A DNA stretch of 20,580 bases, taken from Bacillota bacterium. GTDB taxonomy: Bacteria; Bacillota; Clostridia; Christensenellales; UBA1242. The notes below the pieces were generated by a model. The model did no database searches. It was given only the letters and a program-made list of their open reading frames with translations, and had not been told where the DNA came from. The position numbers were made by a program, and so were the translations under genes. The stretch covers positions 1 to 20,580 of the forward strand of contig WQSK01000010.1 of assembly GCA_009787915.1 (NCBI GenBank), given 5' to 3'. Numbering within the stretch: position 1 is the stretch's first letter; the number at the start of each line of letters is the position of its first letter. Of the stretch, positions 11,890-19,718 are shown in pieces.

Positions 11890-12756
11890 ATGCTGTTTGC
11901 GGAATTGAAAAAGTCTTTGGAAAAACCAACCGCCCCTGCGTACGAGTTTCGCGGGAGCGATAACTTTTTAATTGAGAAGGGAATTGCCCTTGTTTTGTCG
12001 TCTGCAAAGGTCGACCCAATGAACGTCATGCAACTGGAAGAATCCGCCAAGGAAAAAGAAATAAATATTGCCCTTGGAAACATCTCGATGTTTGGCGGGG
12101 CAACAGCGGTTTTGACACGCGGTTTAAGCGGGGCGATGTTGTACCTTACTCCCGTGAAAACAAAAGCAAAAGATATAATATCTGTCGATTGCAACCCGAT
12201 GACTGAATCGCTGGTTGTTCGATTAATAACACAGGACAAGCGTTTCACTTTTGATGCCGCAACCGCAATTGCGCGCGCGTGTGAAAACAACTATGGGCGT
12301 GTGGCGGGCGAGGTAGAAAAACTTGTTCTATATTATGATACAAAATCTCAGATAACTTTGGACGATGTAAACGCGGTTATAACAAAAACGGAAAAGTTTC
12401 AATCTTATGAGTTGGGCGGGGCACTTTTAAAACGCGACAAGGCAAAAGCCGAGGCAATTTTAAATTATCTTTCCCTATCAGGCGCGGATGATTATATGGT
12501 TTTTGGTGGACTTGTTTCAGTGGCAAGGCGTTTGTTCTATATAACGAATGCAAAAGCGGCGGATTCGGACTTGGCAAAACATTTGGATGTTAAACCGTTT
12601 GCAATTTTTTCCACAAAGCGCGATGCCCGTGATATAAAACCAGAGTCGGCAAAAAGAATATACAGAACAGCACTTGAGTTAGAACTTGGTATTAAAAGCG
12701 GAAAGTTGTTGGCAGGCCGTGCAGCGATTTTGTTGGTAGGGGAGTTTTTGCGGTGA
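11890..12756 (+). CDS. holA: DNA polymerase III subunit delta
   Basis: The clamp-loader subunit that opens the beta sliding clamp. The 288-aa protein shows the HolA pattern: an N-terminal AAA-like domain starting with the YEFRGSDNFLIEKGI segment, a middle three-helix part (FDAATAIARACENNYGRVAGEVEKLVLY), the DDVNAVITKTEKFQSYELGGALLKRDKAKAEAILNYL helices and a C-terminal collar domain (KRIYRTALELELGIKSG, LLVGEFLR). The open frame starts at 11854, but the TATAAT box lies between that ATG and the ATG at 11890, so 11890 is the real start. The length is somewhat below the usual 330-340 aa. The next gene starts with a GTGA overlap, so holA, addB and addA form one operon. Confidence 0.92.
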   Translation: MLFAELKKSLEKPTAPAYEFRGSDNFLIEKGIALVLSSAKVDPMNVMQLEESAKEKEINIALGNISMFGGATAVLTRGLSGAMLYLTPVKTKAKDIISVDCNPMTESLVVRLITQDKRFTFDAATAIARACENNYGRVAGEVEKLVLYYDTKSQITLDDVNAVITKTEKFQSYELGGALLKRDKAKAEAILNYLSLSGADDYMVFGGLVSVARRLFYITNAKAADSDLAKHLDVKPFAIFSTKRDARDIKPESAKRIYRTALELELGIKSGKLLAGRAAILLVGEFLR

Positions 12757-15200
12757 GAGCCAAGCCTAATATTACCGTTATAACAGGCGATAAAATTTGC
12801 GACGTAAACGAAAGTTTGTTAGAAGCCGTGGCAAAGTTCGCCGTGCAAAACCAAGCGCGTGACTTGGCTCCTATTTTTGTTATCGTACCCGATAGGTTCA
12901 CCCTCCAAGCCGAACGTATATTGGCGCAATCGGGGAACACTTTTTTGAACCTGCGCGTTGTGACGTTTTCGATGCTGTTCAATATATTGTATGACTTGGC
13001 GGAAAAGACCCCCGCCAAAATCTTGGATAAAACAACAGCGGTATTACTGATGTGGCGCGCAATCCGCGATGTTCGGGAAAACTTGTTGTATTTTGGTAAC
13101 TCGGTAGAGATGTATTCTTTTGCCGAAAAAATGTTTAACACCGTAAACCAGTTACAAAGTTGCCGTGCGGACTTTTTGAAACTTGAATCCAACGCAAAGA
13201 CCGAAGTCACCAAACGAAAAATGCACGATATCTCGGTCATCTATGCACGCTATGCCGAGTTATGCAAAGACAGCATCGACGGTTCTGGTATGCTTGGGTG
13301 GTTAATTCAAAATGTTGCCTCTAACCCGATTGTAAAAAGTGCGCATTTCTATATGACAGGTTTTGAATATGTATCAAAGCAACGCGAGGAGGTTTTTACC
13401 CAAATTGCAAAAACCGCAAAATCGTTTACCCTCGGGGCAAGGGGAAACAGCGAAATTCACACCTCTATGATTCGCGAAACTACAATTGGGGCGGCGGCAA
13501 AAAAAATTTTGGTCAAAACACACTCCTTTAAATGCAACAATGTTTTCGAAGAAGCCCAAACGGTTGCAAATAAAATTTGTGAACTTATCCACAACGGTGT
13601 GCGGTATCGTGATATAGCGTTGGTGGTTTGCGACTTTGAACATACTCGCGAGATATACGCCTCGACCCTCGCCGCTTTTTCTATACCTGCAAACATCGAC
13701 GTGGGGCACAGCCTCATGGACACGCACATTGCAAAAAATCTAAGGGACACCCTCCTGGGTGCACCGTGGGTTGTGTCTAAACAAAGTTTGTCAGGAACAA
13801 AATCGGTTGCTAAATTCTGTGCGACGGCGAAGAAACTCTTGCCCGAACAAAGCGGCGAGTCCAACGATACCACTGCGCAAGTCTATGAAAAAATCCACGA
13901 AGTCATAGACACCGTTACCGAATCTTTAGGCACCCAAGTTTTGCCCGCAGCCGAATTTTGCAATATGTTGTGTACATTATTTACCGCGGTAAAAATTTCC
14001 GATGTACCCGCAAACCTAGATAGGGTAACAGTCGCAGATATTAACGAGTTCGTTCCAACAAAAACACCATACGTGTTTATAAGTGGTGCCAGTGCCGAGT
14101 CTTTTCCTCCGTCCGTTCCCGACACCGATATTATCACAGAGCAAGATATTGGTGACATGAAGATTGTCATAGAGCCAACCGCGAGAACACAGGGGTTGCG
14201 TCTTTTGCGTCATGCCCGAAATGTTGTGGATTCTGGCGTAGTTGCGGTTTTCAAAAGTTACTCTGCCACGAATGTCTTGGGTGAAACCTGTAAACATTCG
14301 CCGCTTTTTAATTCTGAAACGGTCTTGGATGTGCATGATGTTTTTTCACCTGTATATGCTGAAACCCAGGTATTATCCGCAATCGGAACTGGTGCGGTTC
14401 ACAAAACCAAAGAGGCAGGCACATATTTTGCTTCCCTAAAAAAAGCGGCGAATATAAAAAGCCAAAAACTCCCCGACTTTGGACCCGTAACAAAAGATGT
14501 GGATGAAACCTTGTTTGTTGAAAACAAAATTTCGGTTACGGCGGCAGAGAACTTTTTAAAATGCCCGCACTATTATTTTATAAACAATGTTTTGGGATGT
14601 TTAGAAAAACGGCCTGTGAACGCCGTTGAACCAATGGTGACAGGAACGATACTCCATGATTTTTGCGAGCGATACATTAAAGACGGCGGCGACCCGAATA
14701 AAATTATAACTGATTTATTAAAAAACCATAACTTGCCCAAGTTTAGTATCGGTGTAATTAAAAAACTGGCATGTGATATAGCCGAGTTTATGGATAAAGA
14801 AAAAGAGGGGGATAACTTTGTCCCAACGCATTTTGAATATCCAATAGAAGGGCAAATAGACGGCATAAAAATCCGTGGCAAAATTGACAGGATTGACACA
14901 AGTGGGAAAGACTGTGTCGTTGTGGATTACAAAAGCGGGGATGCAGGTTCGGTTCGTTTGCAGGTTCCTCTATATATGTCGTTGTTAAAAGACCATGGTT
15001 TTAACCCCGTCGGCGGTTATTATCTGAATCTTAGACAGTTGCAAAAAACAAAAGTCGCCCCTGAGTCTGGTGAAGAAGCGCAAAAGAAACTCGGCGATGC
15101 GGTTGCCCGAATAAAAAGCGGCGATGTTCGCACTATTCCAATTCACGGCGATGTCTGTCGTTATTGCCCAGTTCGCGGTATGTGCGGAGGTCGCATATGA
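12753..15200 (+). CDS. addB: AddB-type helicase-nuclease subunit (short form)
   Basis: AddB partners AddA in the helicase-nuclease that resects double-strand breaks and recognises Chi. This 815-aa version is shorter than the roughly 1160 aa of Bacillus. The N-terminal SF1-like region is degenerate: the Walker A loop is absent (ITGDKICDVNES at that position). The C-terminal RecB-like nuclease is complete, with KIDRID (Asp712) and VVVDYKSGD (Asp725, Lys727). An iron-sulfur staple is made of Cys604 (FLKCPHYYF) and Cys802, Cys805, Cys811 (CRYCPVRGMC). These four cysteines are the AddB hallmark. The GTG start overlaps the holA TGA by 4 bases and the stop overlaps addA, so translation is coupled. 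Confidence 0.9.
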   Translation: MRAKPNITVITGDKICDVNESLLEAVAKFAVQNQARDLAPIFVIVPDRFTLQAERILAQSGNTFLNLRVVTFSMLFNILYDLAEKTPAKILDKTTAVLLMWRAIRDVRENLLYFGNSVEMYSFAEKMFNTVNQLQSCRADFLKLESNAKTEVTKRKMHDISVIYARYAELCKDSIDGSGMLGWLIQNVASNPIVKSAHFYMTGFEYVSKQREEVFTQIAKTAKSFTLGARGNSEIHTSMIRETTIGAAAKKILVKTHSFKCNNVFEEAQTVANKICELIHNGVRYRDIALVVCDFEHTREIYASTLAAFSIPANIDVGHSLMDTHIAKNLRDTLLGAPWVVSKQSLSGTKSVAKFCATAKKLLPEQSGESNDTTAQVYEKIHEVIDTVTESLGTQVLPAAEFCNMLCTLFTAVKISDVPANLDRVTVADINEFVPTKTPYVFISGASAESFPPSVPDTDIITEQDIGDMKIVIEPTARTQGLRLLRHARNVVDSGVVAVFKSYSATNVLGETCKHSPLFNSETVLDVHDVFSPVYAETQVLSAIGTGAVHKTKEAGTYFASLKKAANIKSQKLPDFGPVTKDVDETLFVENKISVTAAENFLKCPHYYFINNVLGCLEKRPVNAVEPMVTGTILHDFCERYIKDGGDPNKIITDLLKNHNLPKFSIGVIKKLACDIAEFMDKEKEGDNFVPTHFEYPIEGQIDGIKIRGKIDRIDTSGKDCVVVDYKSGDAGSVRLQVPLYMSLLKDHGFNPVGGYYLNLRQLQKTKVAPESGEEAQKKLGDAVARIKSGDVRTIPIHGDVCRYCPVRGMCGGRI

Positions 15201-18200
15201 AAAAATTTACAAAAGACCAACAGGCGGTTATTGACTCTCCAACGGGGCAGGGGCTTATGGTGTCGGCTTCTGCAGGCTCTGGTAAAACAACCGTTATGAT
15301 TCAAAAGATTGCAACCCTCTTGGCTAGCGGGGTTTCGGGCTCGGATATCTTGGTTGTAACATTTACAAAAGAATCCGCTCGTGACATGCGCGACAAGTTA
15401 AGAACAATTTTGGGTTCCGAGCAAACAACCCTTGTAAACCAAATGTCGGTTGGCACGTTCCATAGTTTTTGTTCTGACCTCGTAAAGACCTACTTCACTG
15501 TGGCCGAGGTCAACCCAAGTTTTTCTGTTTTGGACGATGTAAATGCTTCTATATATAGAAGTAACGTTTTGGATACTTTGATTGACAAATACTCTGACCG
15601 TTTTTCTTTGTTAATAGAATCGTTTTGCACTATGTCGAGTTCCGAGGTTCTAAAAAAACTTGTTATAGATATCTCAGAATTTTTGGAATGGCAACCAGAA
15701 AATTGGGCAGAGGAAAAAACCCTTTTGGGAAACGAGATTGCTATTAAAACCGTGGTGGAGTATTATTCTTTTTCTGGGAAGCATTTTATGGATGTGTTCC
15801 CACCCGACCTTGATTGCCACACGTGGGCGATGAAACTTAGCAACATAAAAACCCACGACGACATTCAAAATATCACCTCGTCGTTTTCAAAACTTAAACC
15901 AATGTCAAAGGAATCCGAATACTACACCGCCAAAGAACAACTCAACGATATCCTTAAAAAGATTCGGGATAACTATTCTTTGGTTCAAACAGAGGACAAA
16001 AAACTTGTGCAACTTGTTTTGGATTTAACGACCGAATATAACCGCGCGTATTCTGAAAAAAAGTTGTCACAAAACTTTTTGGATTTTCGGGATTTGGAAA
16101 TCTATGCGGAAAAGGTTTTATACGTACCAGAAATTTGTGAAAGAGTTCGCACCAAGTACAAACATATCTTTGTTGACGAGTACCAAGACACAAACCCTGC
16201 CCAAGAAAAGATTTTAAACCTAATATCGGGCGGTGGGGCAGTATCTGTTGTCGGTGACATAAAACAAAGTATCTACGCTTTCCGCGGTACCAGTTCCTCG
16301 GTTTTTTTGGATAGATTGGGTTCCAGCACCAATGTTATTTATCTAAACAAAAATTTTCGCTCGACCACCCCGATTTTACGGTTTGTAAATAATGTGTTCT
16401 CGCGAATCATGCGCACAACTACCGCAGGTATCGATTATGAAAAAACCTCAATGTTCGAGGTCGACAAACAAACCTCACCAACCCCCGAACCAGAAGTTGT
16501 TTCCATTGAGGGTGGCACCTCGGAAAACATGGCAGCATGGACGGCAACAAAAATCCGCGAACTTATTAACGATGGGGCGAAGCCCGAGGACATAACAATA
16601 TTGTCGCGCGAACGAACGGGTTTTGACACCTTGTGTCGTGTACTTTCAAACGCAGGAATAAAAACCGCGGCAGACCAAAAAGTCAGCGTATCTGAACTCT
16701 ATGAAATTTGTTTGTTAAACAACATGTTGTTGCTCTCAATCGACCCCGAGTACAAACTTGCACGCACCCTGTTAATGCGGTCTTTTGTATTTGGTTTTTC
16801 ACCCAAGGAATTAATTACCCATTTTGTAAAAACCCCCGCCCTAACGGGCACCCCCTTTAGGAAAGGGGGAATTACCCACGAACCCATTCCCCCTTTTGAA
16901 AAGGGGGTGTCGCAAAGCGACGGGGTTTTTTCAAAGGGGGTGGATGCCGATAGACAGACGGGGGTTTTTGACCCCGAATTATCAGAAAAACTCGCCAAGT
17001 TTGATTCTTTTGTTTCTAAGTACCACGAGATGTCAAAAACCCACTCGGTCGTACAAATGTGCGAGGCTTTTTTGTCCGAGTTTGGTGTAATCAACACTTT
17101 GCTCGCAACCCCGTACGGTGAAGTGCGCGTAAAAAACATCTATACTTTTTTGAACAAAATCCGCGGCGCAAGTTACGCCGACACGGTCGCCCAGTACACC
17201 TATATGTTGATAAACGACAAGTTGGATTTGAAAATCCAAACCGCAGCCGCTTCCGACGCCGTCCGAATCATGACAATCCACGGGTCAAAGGGTCTAGAGT
17301 TCCCAATTGTTTTTCTATACGACGCGGGCAGAGCCTTTTCGTCCAAAGACAAGCGCAAATCAATCATGATGGATAGGGATTTGGGTCTATGCGTGTACGG
17401 CGATGACAAAACCACCGCAACAGGTGCCAAGAAAAAACAACCGACCCTATCGCGGTTGGCGGCAAATATTGTTTTACAAAAAAACACTGTTGCCGAGGAA
17501 ATGCGCCTCCTATACGTCGCCCTAACGCGTGCGAAAGACCGCCTCTACATCATCGGTACCCAAAAGTCTGGTTCTTGCACAGACCATGTTTTTAAACCCT
17601 CCGACTTTGATATTTTACAAGCAAAAAATTATCTGGACTTTTTGCCTGTGCCCGAAGCCATCACCCCAGACGAAGTCCCAACTCTTTCTCTCGTCGCCCA
17701 ACAAAGTGTTCTCTCCGCAAAACCCGACCCGCTTATTGTGCAAAAGTTCCAAACTCGTTTCGCCAAACTTTTTTCTTACGACACAACTCCATGTTTTTCC
17801 CCAATAAAAGTTTCCGTCACCGCACTGTCGCTTTGCGACGGGGGTTTTTCAAAGGGGGTGCCCGATAGGGCGGGGGTTTTTTTAGACGGAGTTGGGGTTG
17901 ACCAAGCGAAAGGTGGCGCGGAATACGGCACCTTGTTTCACCGCGCCATGCAAACCGCCAACTACTTTGACGAGGCCACAAAACAATGCGCCGAAATTAC
18001 CAACCGTTTTTTACAAGACCAACTCGGAACAGATTTTGTCACCCGCCACGAAGTCGTTCTCCTCGACACAATCACCCAAAACAACGAACCCACCCTGGTG
18101 CAGGGGGTTATAGATTTGCTCGCGGTTGGAAAAAACCGCGCAATTATCATTGACTATAAAACCACGCGCGCCCCCGAACAAAAACTTGTCGAACTCTATA

Positions 18201-18304
18201 AACCCCAACTCGACCTGTACGCAAAAGCCGTCACCCGCGCCACAAACCTCCCCGTGGAATCGTACATATATTCCACCCGCCTAGGGAAACTGATTTTTGT
18301 TTAA
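15197..18304 (+). CDS. addA: AddA helicase-nuclease subunit with in-frame repeat insertions
   Basis: The 1035-aa motor and nuclease subunit of AddAB. The UvrD-type motifs in order are Walker A SASAGSGKTT (23-32), VVTFTKESARDM, DEYQD (327-331), VVGDIKQSIYAFRG, LNKNFRST, RIMTIHGSKGLEFPIVFL and EEMRLLYVALTRAKDR (about 768-783). The C-terminal nuclease has GTLFHRAMQ, Asp973 (VQGVIDLL) and IIIDYKTTR (Asp986, Lys988). All catalytic residues are present. The ATG at 15197 follows GGAGG (15186-15190) and overlaps the addB stop as ATGA. Two stretches, residues 545-593 and 877-896, are translated palindromic repeats (RKGGIT, PPFEKGV, FSKGV) that do not belong to the family. They fall in the region between motifs IV and V and in the linker before the nuclease. 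No terminator is obvious downstream. Confidence 0.95.
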   Translation: MKKFTKDQQAVIDSPTGQGLMVSASAGSGKTTVMIQKIATLLASGVSGSDILVVTFTKESARDMRDKLRTILGSEQTTLVNQMSVGTFHSFCSDLVKTYFTVAEVNPSFSVLDDVNASIYRSNVLDTLIDKYSDRFSLLIESFCTMSSSEVLKKLVIDISEFLEWQPENWAEEKTLLGNEIAIKTVVEYYSFSGKHFMDVFPPDLDCHTWAMKLSNIKTHDDIQNITSSFSKLKPMSKESEYYTAKEQLNDILKKIRDNYSLVQTEDKKLVQLVLDLTTEYNRAYSEKKLSQNFLDFRDLEIYAEKVLYVPEICERVRTKYKHIFVDEYQDTNPAQEKILNLISGGGAVSVVGDIKQSIYAFRGTSSSVFLDRLGSSTNVIYLNKNFRSTTPILRFVNNVFSRIMRTTTAGIDYEKTSMFEVDKQTSPTPEPEVVSIEGGTSENMAAWTATKIRELINDGAKPEDITILSRERTGFDTLCRVLSNAGIKTAADQKVSVSELYEICLLNNMLLLSIDPEYKLARTLLMRSFVFGFSPKELITHFVKTPALTGTPFRKGGITHEPIPPFEKGVSQSDGVFSKGVDADRQTGVFDPELSEKLAKFDSFVSKYHEMSKTHSVVQMCEAFLSEFGVINTLLATPYGEVRVKNIYTFLNKIRGASYADTVAQYTYMLINDKLDLKIQTAAASDAVRIMTIHGSKGLEFPIVFLYDAGRAFSSKDKRKSIMMDRDLGLCVYGDDKTTATGAKKKQPTLSRLAANIVLQKNTVAEEMRLLYVALTRAKDRLYIIGTQKSGSCTDHVFKPSDFDILQAKNYLDFLPVPEAITPDEVPTLSLVAQQSVLSAKPDPLIVQKFQTRFAKLFSYDTTPCFSPIKVSVTALSLCDGGFSKGVPDRAGVFLDGVGVDQAKGGAEYGTLFHRAMQTANYFDEATKQCAEITNRFLQDQLGTDFVTRHEVVLLDTITQNNEPTLVQGVIDLLAVGKNRAIIIDYKTTRAPEQKLVELYKPQLDLYAKAVTRATNLPVESYIYSTRLGKLIFV
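16829..16877 (-). repeat. Palindromic repeat unit in addA, first of three in a cluster
   Basis: The minus-oriented unit: CCCCCTTT-agg-AAAGGGGG (16851-16869), a hairpin GCCC-taac-GGGC (16838-16849) and GGGGGTTTT at the outer edge (ccccc 16833-16837). In frame it encodes KTPALTGTPFRKGGIT. The hairpin arms differ from the jag copy but both strands of the stem changed together. Confidence 0.85.
16886..16975 (+). repeat. Two further palindromic repeat units in addA, opposite orientation
   Basis: The first unit is CCCCCTTTT/AAAAGGGGG (16889-16907), then TG, hairpin GTCGC-aaa-GCGAC (16909-16921) and GGGG plus six T. It runs directly into a second, partial unit: AAAGGGGGTG (16933-16942), a divergent hairpin region and CGGGGGTTTTT (16959-16969). 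They encode IPPFEKGVSQSDGVFSKGV and what follows. The pair faces the copy at 16829-16877. Confidence 0.85.
17827..17883 (+). repeat. Palindromic repeat, one and a half units, in the addA linker
   Basis: A partial unit GTCGC-ttt-GCGAC (17827-17839) plus GGGGGTTTTT, then a second unit AAAGGGGGTG (17851-17860), hairpin CCC-gata-GGG, and CGGGGG followed by T7 (17871-17883). Both are read through in frame as DGGFSKGVPDRAGVF, just before the nuclease domain. Confidence 0.85.
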
Positions 18305-18318
18305 ACCACTGGGTTTTA

Positions 18319-18347
18319 TTGCTTTTATGTACTGCTTGTGATATATA
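18319..18347 (+). promoter_or_regulatory. Promoter of the toxin-antitoxin pair, leaderless
   Basis: TTGCTT 18319-18324, 17-bp spacer, extended TGA, TATATA 18342-18347, then 6 bases to the ATG at 18354. The alternating AT (18341-18349) is self-complementary and could also serve as an autoregulatory operator. Confidence 0.7.
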
Positions 18348-18353
18348 TAAGTC

Positions 18354-18593
18354 ATGGAAAAAAAGAAACCACCCGCAAAAGCAAAACCTCAGGCACAGTT
18401 AGAAACCCAAATTTCGAAACTTGAGGCCGAACTTGGCATGACTCACAAGCAGGCATTGGACATCATGCTTGAAAAAGCCTCTAAAGGAAAAAAACAAATC
18501 GCACAAGGAAAGTTCGTAACTTTGGAAGAGTCCGTTCAAAGAATAAGCACAATTTTGGCTACTTATGCAGAGGTCGAGAAACGAAAAAAATGA
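18354..18593 (+). CDS. Antitoxin of a ParE/RelE-type module
   Basis: A 79-aa basic protein just upstream of a ParE/RelE-type toxin, in the usual antitoxin-first order. The N-terminus is Lys/Pro/Ala-rich and probably disordered. The middle (LETQISKLEAELGMTHKQALDIMLEKA) is helical and could form a short ribbon-helix-helix or dimerisation unit. The C-terminal QIAQGKFVTLEESVQRISTIL resembles the toxin-binding tail of ParD-type antitoxins, where a Gly-x-Phe/Val segment is followed by a helix with EE. The family assignment comes mostly from context. ATG start 6 bases after the -10 with no Shine-Dalgarno. Overlaps the toxin start by four bases (ATGA), for coupled synthesis. Confidence 0.72.
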   Translation: MEKKKPPAKAKPQAQLETQISKLEAELGMTHKQALDIMLEKASKGKKQIAQGKFVTLEESVQRISTILATYAEVEKRKK

Positions 18594-18898
18594 AAATTCA
18601 ACTTTCAGATATCGCGCAAGAAGAGATTGAGGCAATCGCAGTATATCTTGCGAAAAACTTTGGCTTTTCGGTCGCTCATGAAAAAATGTCCATGTTAATA
18701 CATGACATATATATGCTTGAAGACCACCCCTTCATGGGTAGGGCGGTTGAAGCGCGCGACAAAAACTTACGTATATTATACTCCAAACCGAATATGGTAT
18801 TGTATGATGTCGCCGACCCTACTGTCGAGATACTTCACGTGGTGGATGCACGCACAGACTACGCAAGATTCTTTAGCCTATCAAATGAAAATTCCTGA
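18590..18898 (+). CDS. ParE/RelE-superfamily toxin
   Basis: A 102-aa protein with the fold pattern of the ParE/RelE superfamily: an N-terminal helix pair (SDIAQEEIEAIAVYLAKNFG and EKMSMLIHDIYMLEDHP), then the strands KNLRILYSKPNMVLYDVADPTVEILHVVDARTDYARFF, where RILY...MVLYDV...VEILHVVDARTDY is the diagnostic run. ParE members poison DNA gyrase and RelE members cleave ribosome-bound mRNA. The lack of the full RelE catalytic set by eye and the VDARTDY ending favour ParE-like, but the target is not certain. It is coupled to the antitoxin by an ATGA overlap. No own promoter. Confidence 0.88.
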   Translation: MKIQLSDIAQEEIEAIAVYLAKNFGFSVAHEKMSMLIHDIYMLEDHPFMGRAVEARDKNLRILYSKPNMVLYDVADPTVEILHVVDARTDYARFFSLSNENS

Positions 18899-18905
18899 AA
18901 ACTTA

Positions 18906-18934
18906 TTGACAAAAATTTCACACCTCGGTAAACT
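18906..18934 (+). promoter_or_regulatory. Promoter of the highly expressed membrane protein gene
   Basis: TTGACA 18906-18911, 17-bp spacer, TAAACT 18929-18934. The start near 18941 leaves a leader of about 25 nt ending in AAAGGAGG (18951-18958), a near-perfect Shine-Dalgarno, unlike most promoter-proximal genes here. Confidence 0.8.
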
Positions 18935-18965
18935 ATAGTTACATTTTCATAAAGGAGGAAATAAA

Positions 18966-19649
18966 ATGAAAATTGCAAGACAAATCATCGCATTGTCTGC
19001 CATTGCATCTGTTGCAGTTGGTCTAGCCCTCATCATCGTTGGCTCTACCATTGTTGGAATGCAAACATCCGTTAATGCCGAGAGACAACTTATCCGTGGC
19101 CACGCTTCCGAGAGCATCCGTGCTATCAACGCCGTTGCCGATTTCAATATTTCTTGGATTCAAAACGACGCTGCAGCCGCTTACAGACCATCTGGAGCAC
19201 CTGCTCACATTGGTGCTGATGTTGAAGGTGAATACAGCCGTGCTAACGTAATCGCTGGTATAAACGAAGACCGTCAAGATGAAATCCGCGCTATCCAACT
19301 TGGCCGTGATGCAATGCTTCGTGAACTTCGTCGTAACGGACTCGGAATGGGAGCACCAGCCATTCTTACATCTTTGGAATCTTTAGAAGATACTCGTACA
19401 ATTGGTACAGGTGCGGACGAAGTTGAAGTTGTTGTTTTTGAAATAAGAAACGACGCATTCCGTTCTGATATCAACCTCCAAGCATTCTCAGCACGTCAAA
19501 ACTTGCAAGTCGCATTCATGGGTCAACAAGGCAATGGTAGCGTGGCAGGTTCTGCACTTATCTGGGGTATCGCTCTTACTGTTCTTGGTGCTGCACTTTG
19601 CATCGGTCTTAAAGTTGTTAAAGAAGAAGAAGCCCCTGCAAAAAAATAA
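18966..19649 (+). CDS. Abundant two-TM protein with large extracytoplasmic domain, unknown function
   Basis: A 227-aa protein of no recognised family. TM1 is at about 7-31 (IIALSAIASVAVGLALIIVG), followed by an extracytoplasmic domain (32-193) rich in Ala, Arg, Glu and Asn, a second TM near 196-220 (SALIWGIALTVLGAALCIGL) and a charged tail KEEEAPAKK. Both ends are predicted to be cytoplasmic. The outer domain is mostly helical (DRQDEIRAIQLGRDAMLRELRRNG) with one strand-like VEVVVFEIRN. It has the strongest Shine-Dalgarno in the window, a consensus -35, its own terminator, and a biased codon choice (Arg mostly CGT, Ala often GCT) unlike its neighbours, which points to high expression. A structural envelope role is possible but unproven. 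Confidence 0.8.
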   Translation: MKIARQIIALSAIASVAVGLALIIVGSTIVGMQTSVNAERQLIRGHASESIRAINAVADFNISWIQNDAAAAYRPSGAPAHIGADVEGEYSRANVIAGINEDRQDEIRAIQLGRDAMLRELRRNGLGMGAPAILTSLESLEDTRTIGTGADEVEVVVFEIRNDAFRSDINLQAFSARQNLQVAFMGQQGNGSVAGSALIWGIALTVLGAALCIGLKVVKEEEAPAKK

Positions 19650-19684
19650 TTTTTGATAATCAGACAAATCAAAAATAAGCAATC

Positions 19685-19718
19685 AAAAAAGTTCGTGTTT
19701 GTCTCCACGGACTTTTTT
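19685..19718. terminator. Intrinsic terminator after the two-TM protein gene
   Basis: Six A (19685-19690), stem GTTCGTG (19691-19697) / CACGGAC (19706-19712) with one G-T pair, 8-base loop, then six T (19713-19718). The A-run makes it potentially active in both directions. Confidence 0.85.

Noticed and set aside
13585..13593. Perfect DnaA box TTATCCACA in addB
   Set aside because: Single copy inside a coding region with no cluster or AT-rich unwinding element; probably chance.
16699..17139. 146-aa minus-strand frame over the addA repeat cluster
   Set aside because: The openness comes from the GC-rich repeat and from antisense addA; there is no start signal or family match.
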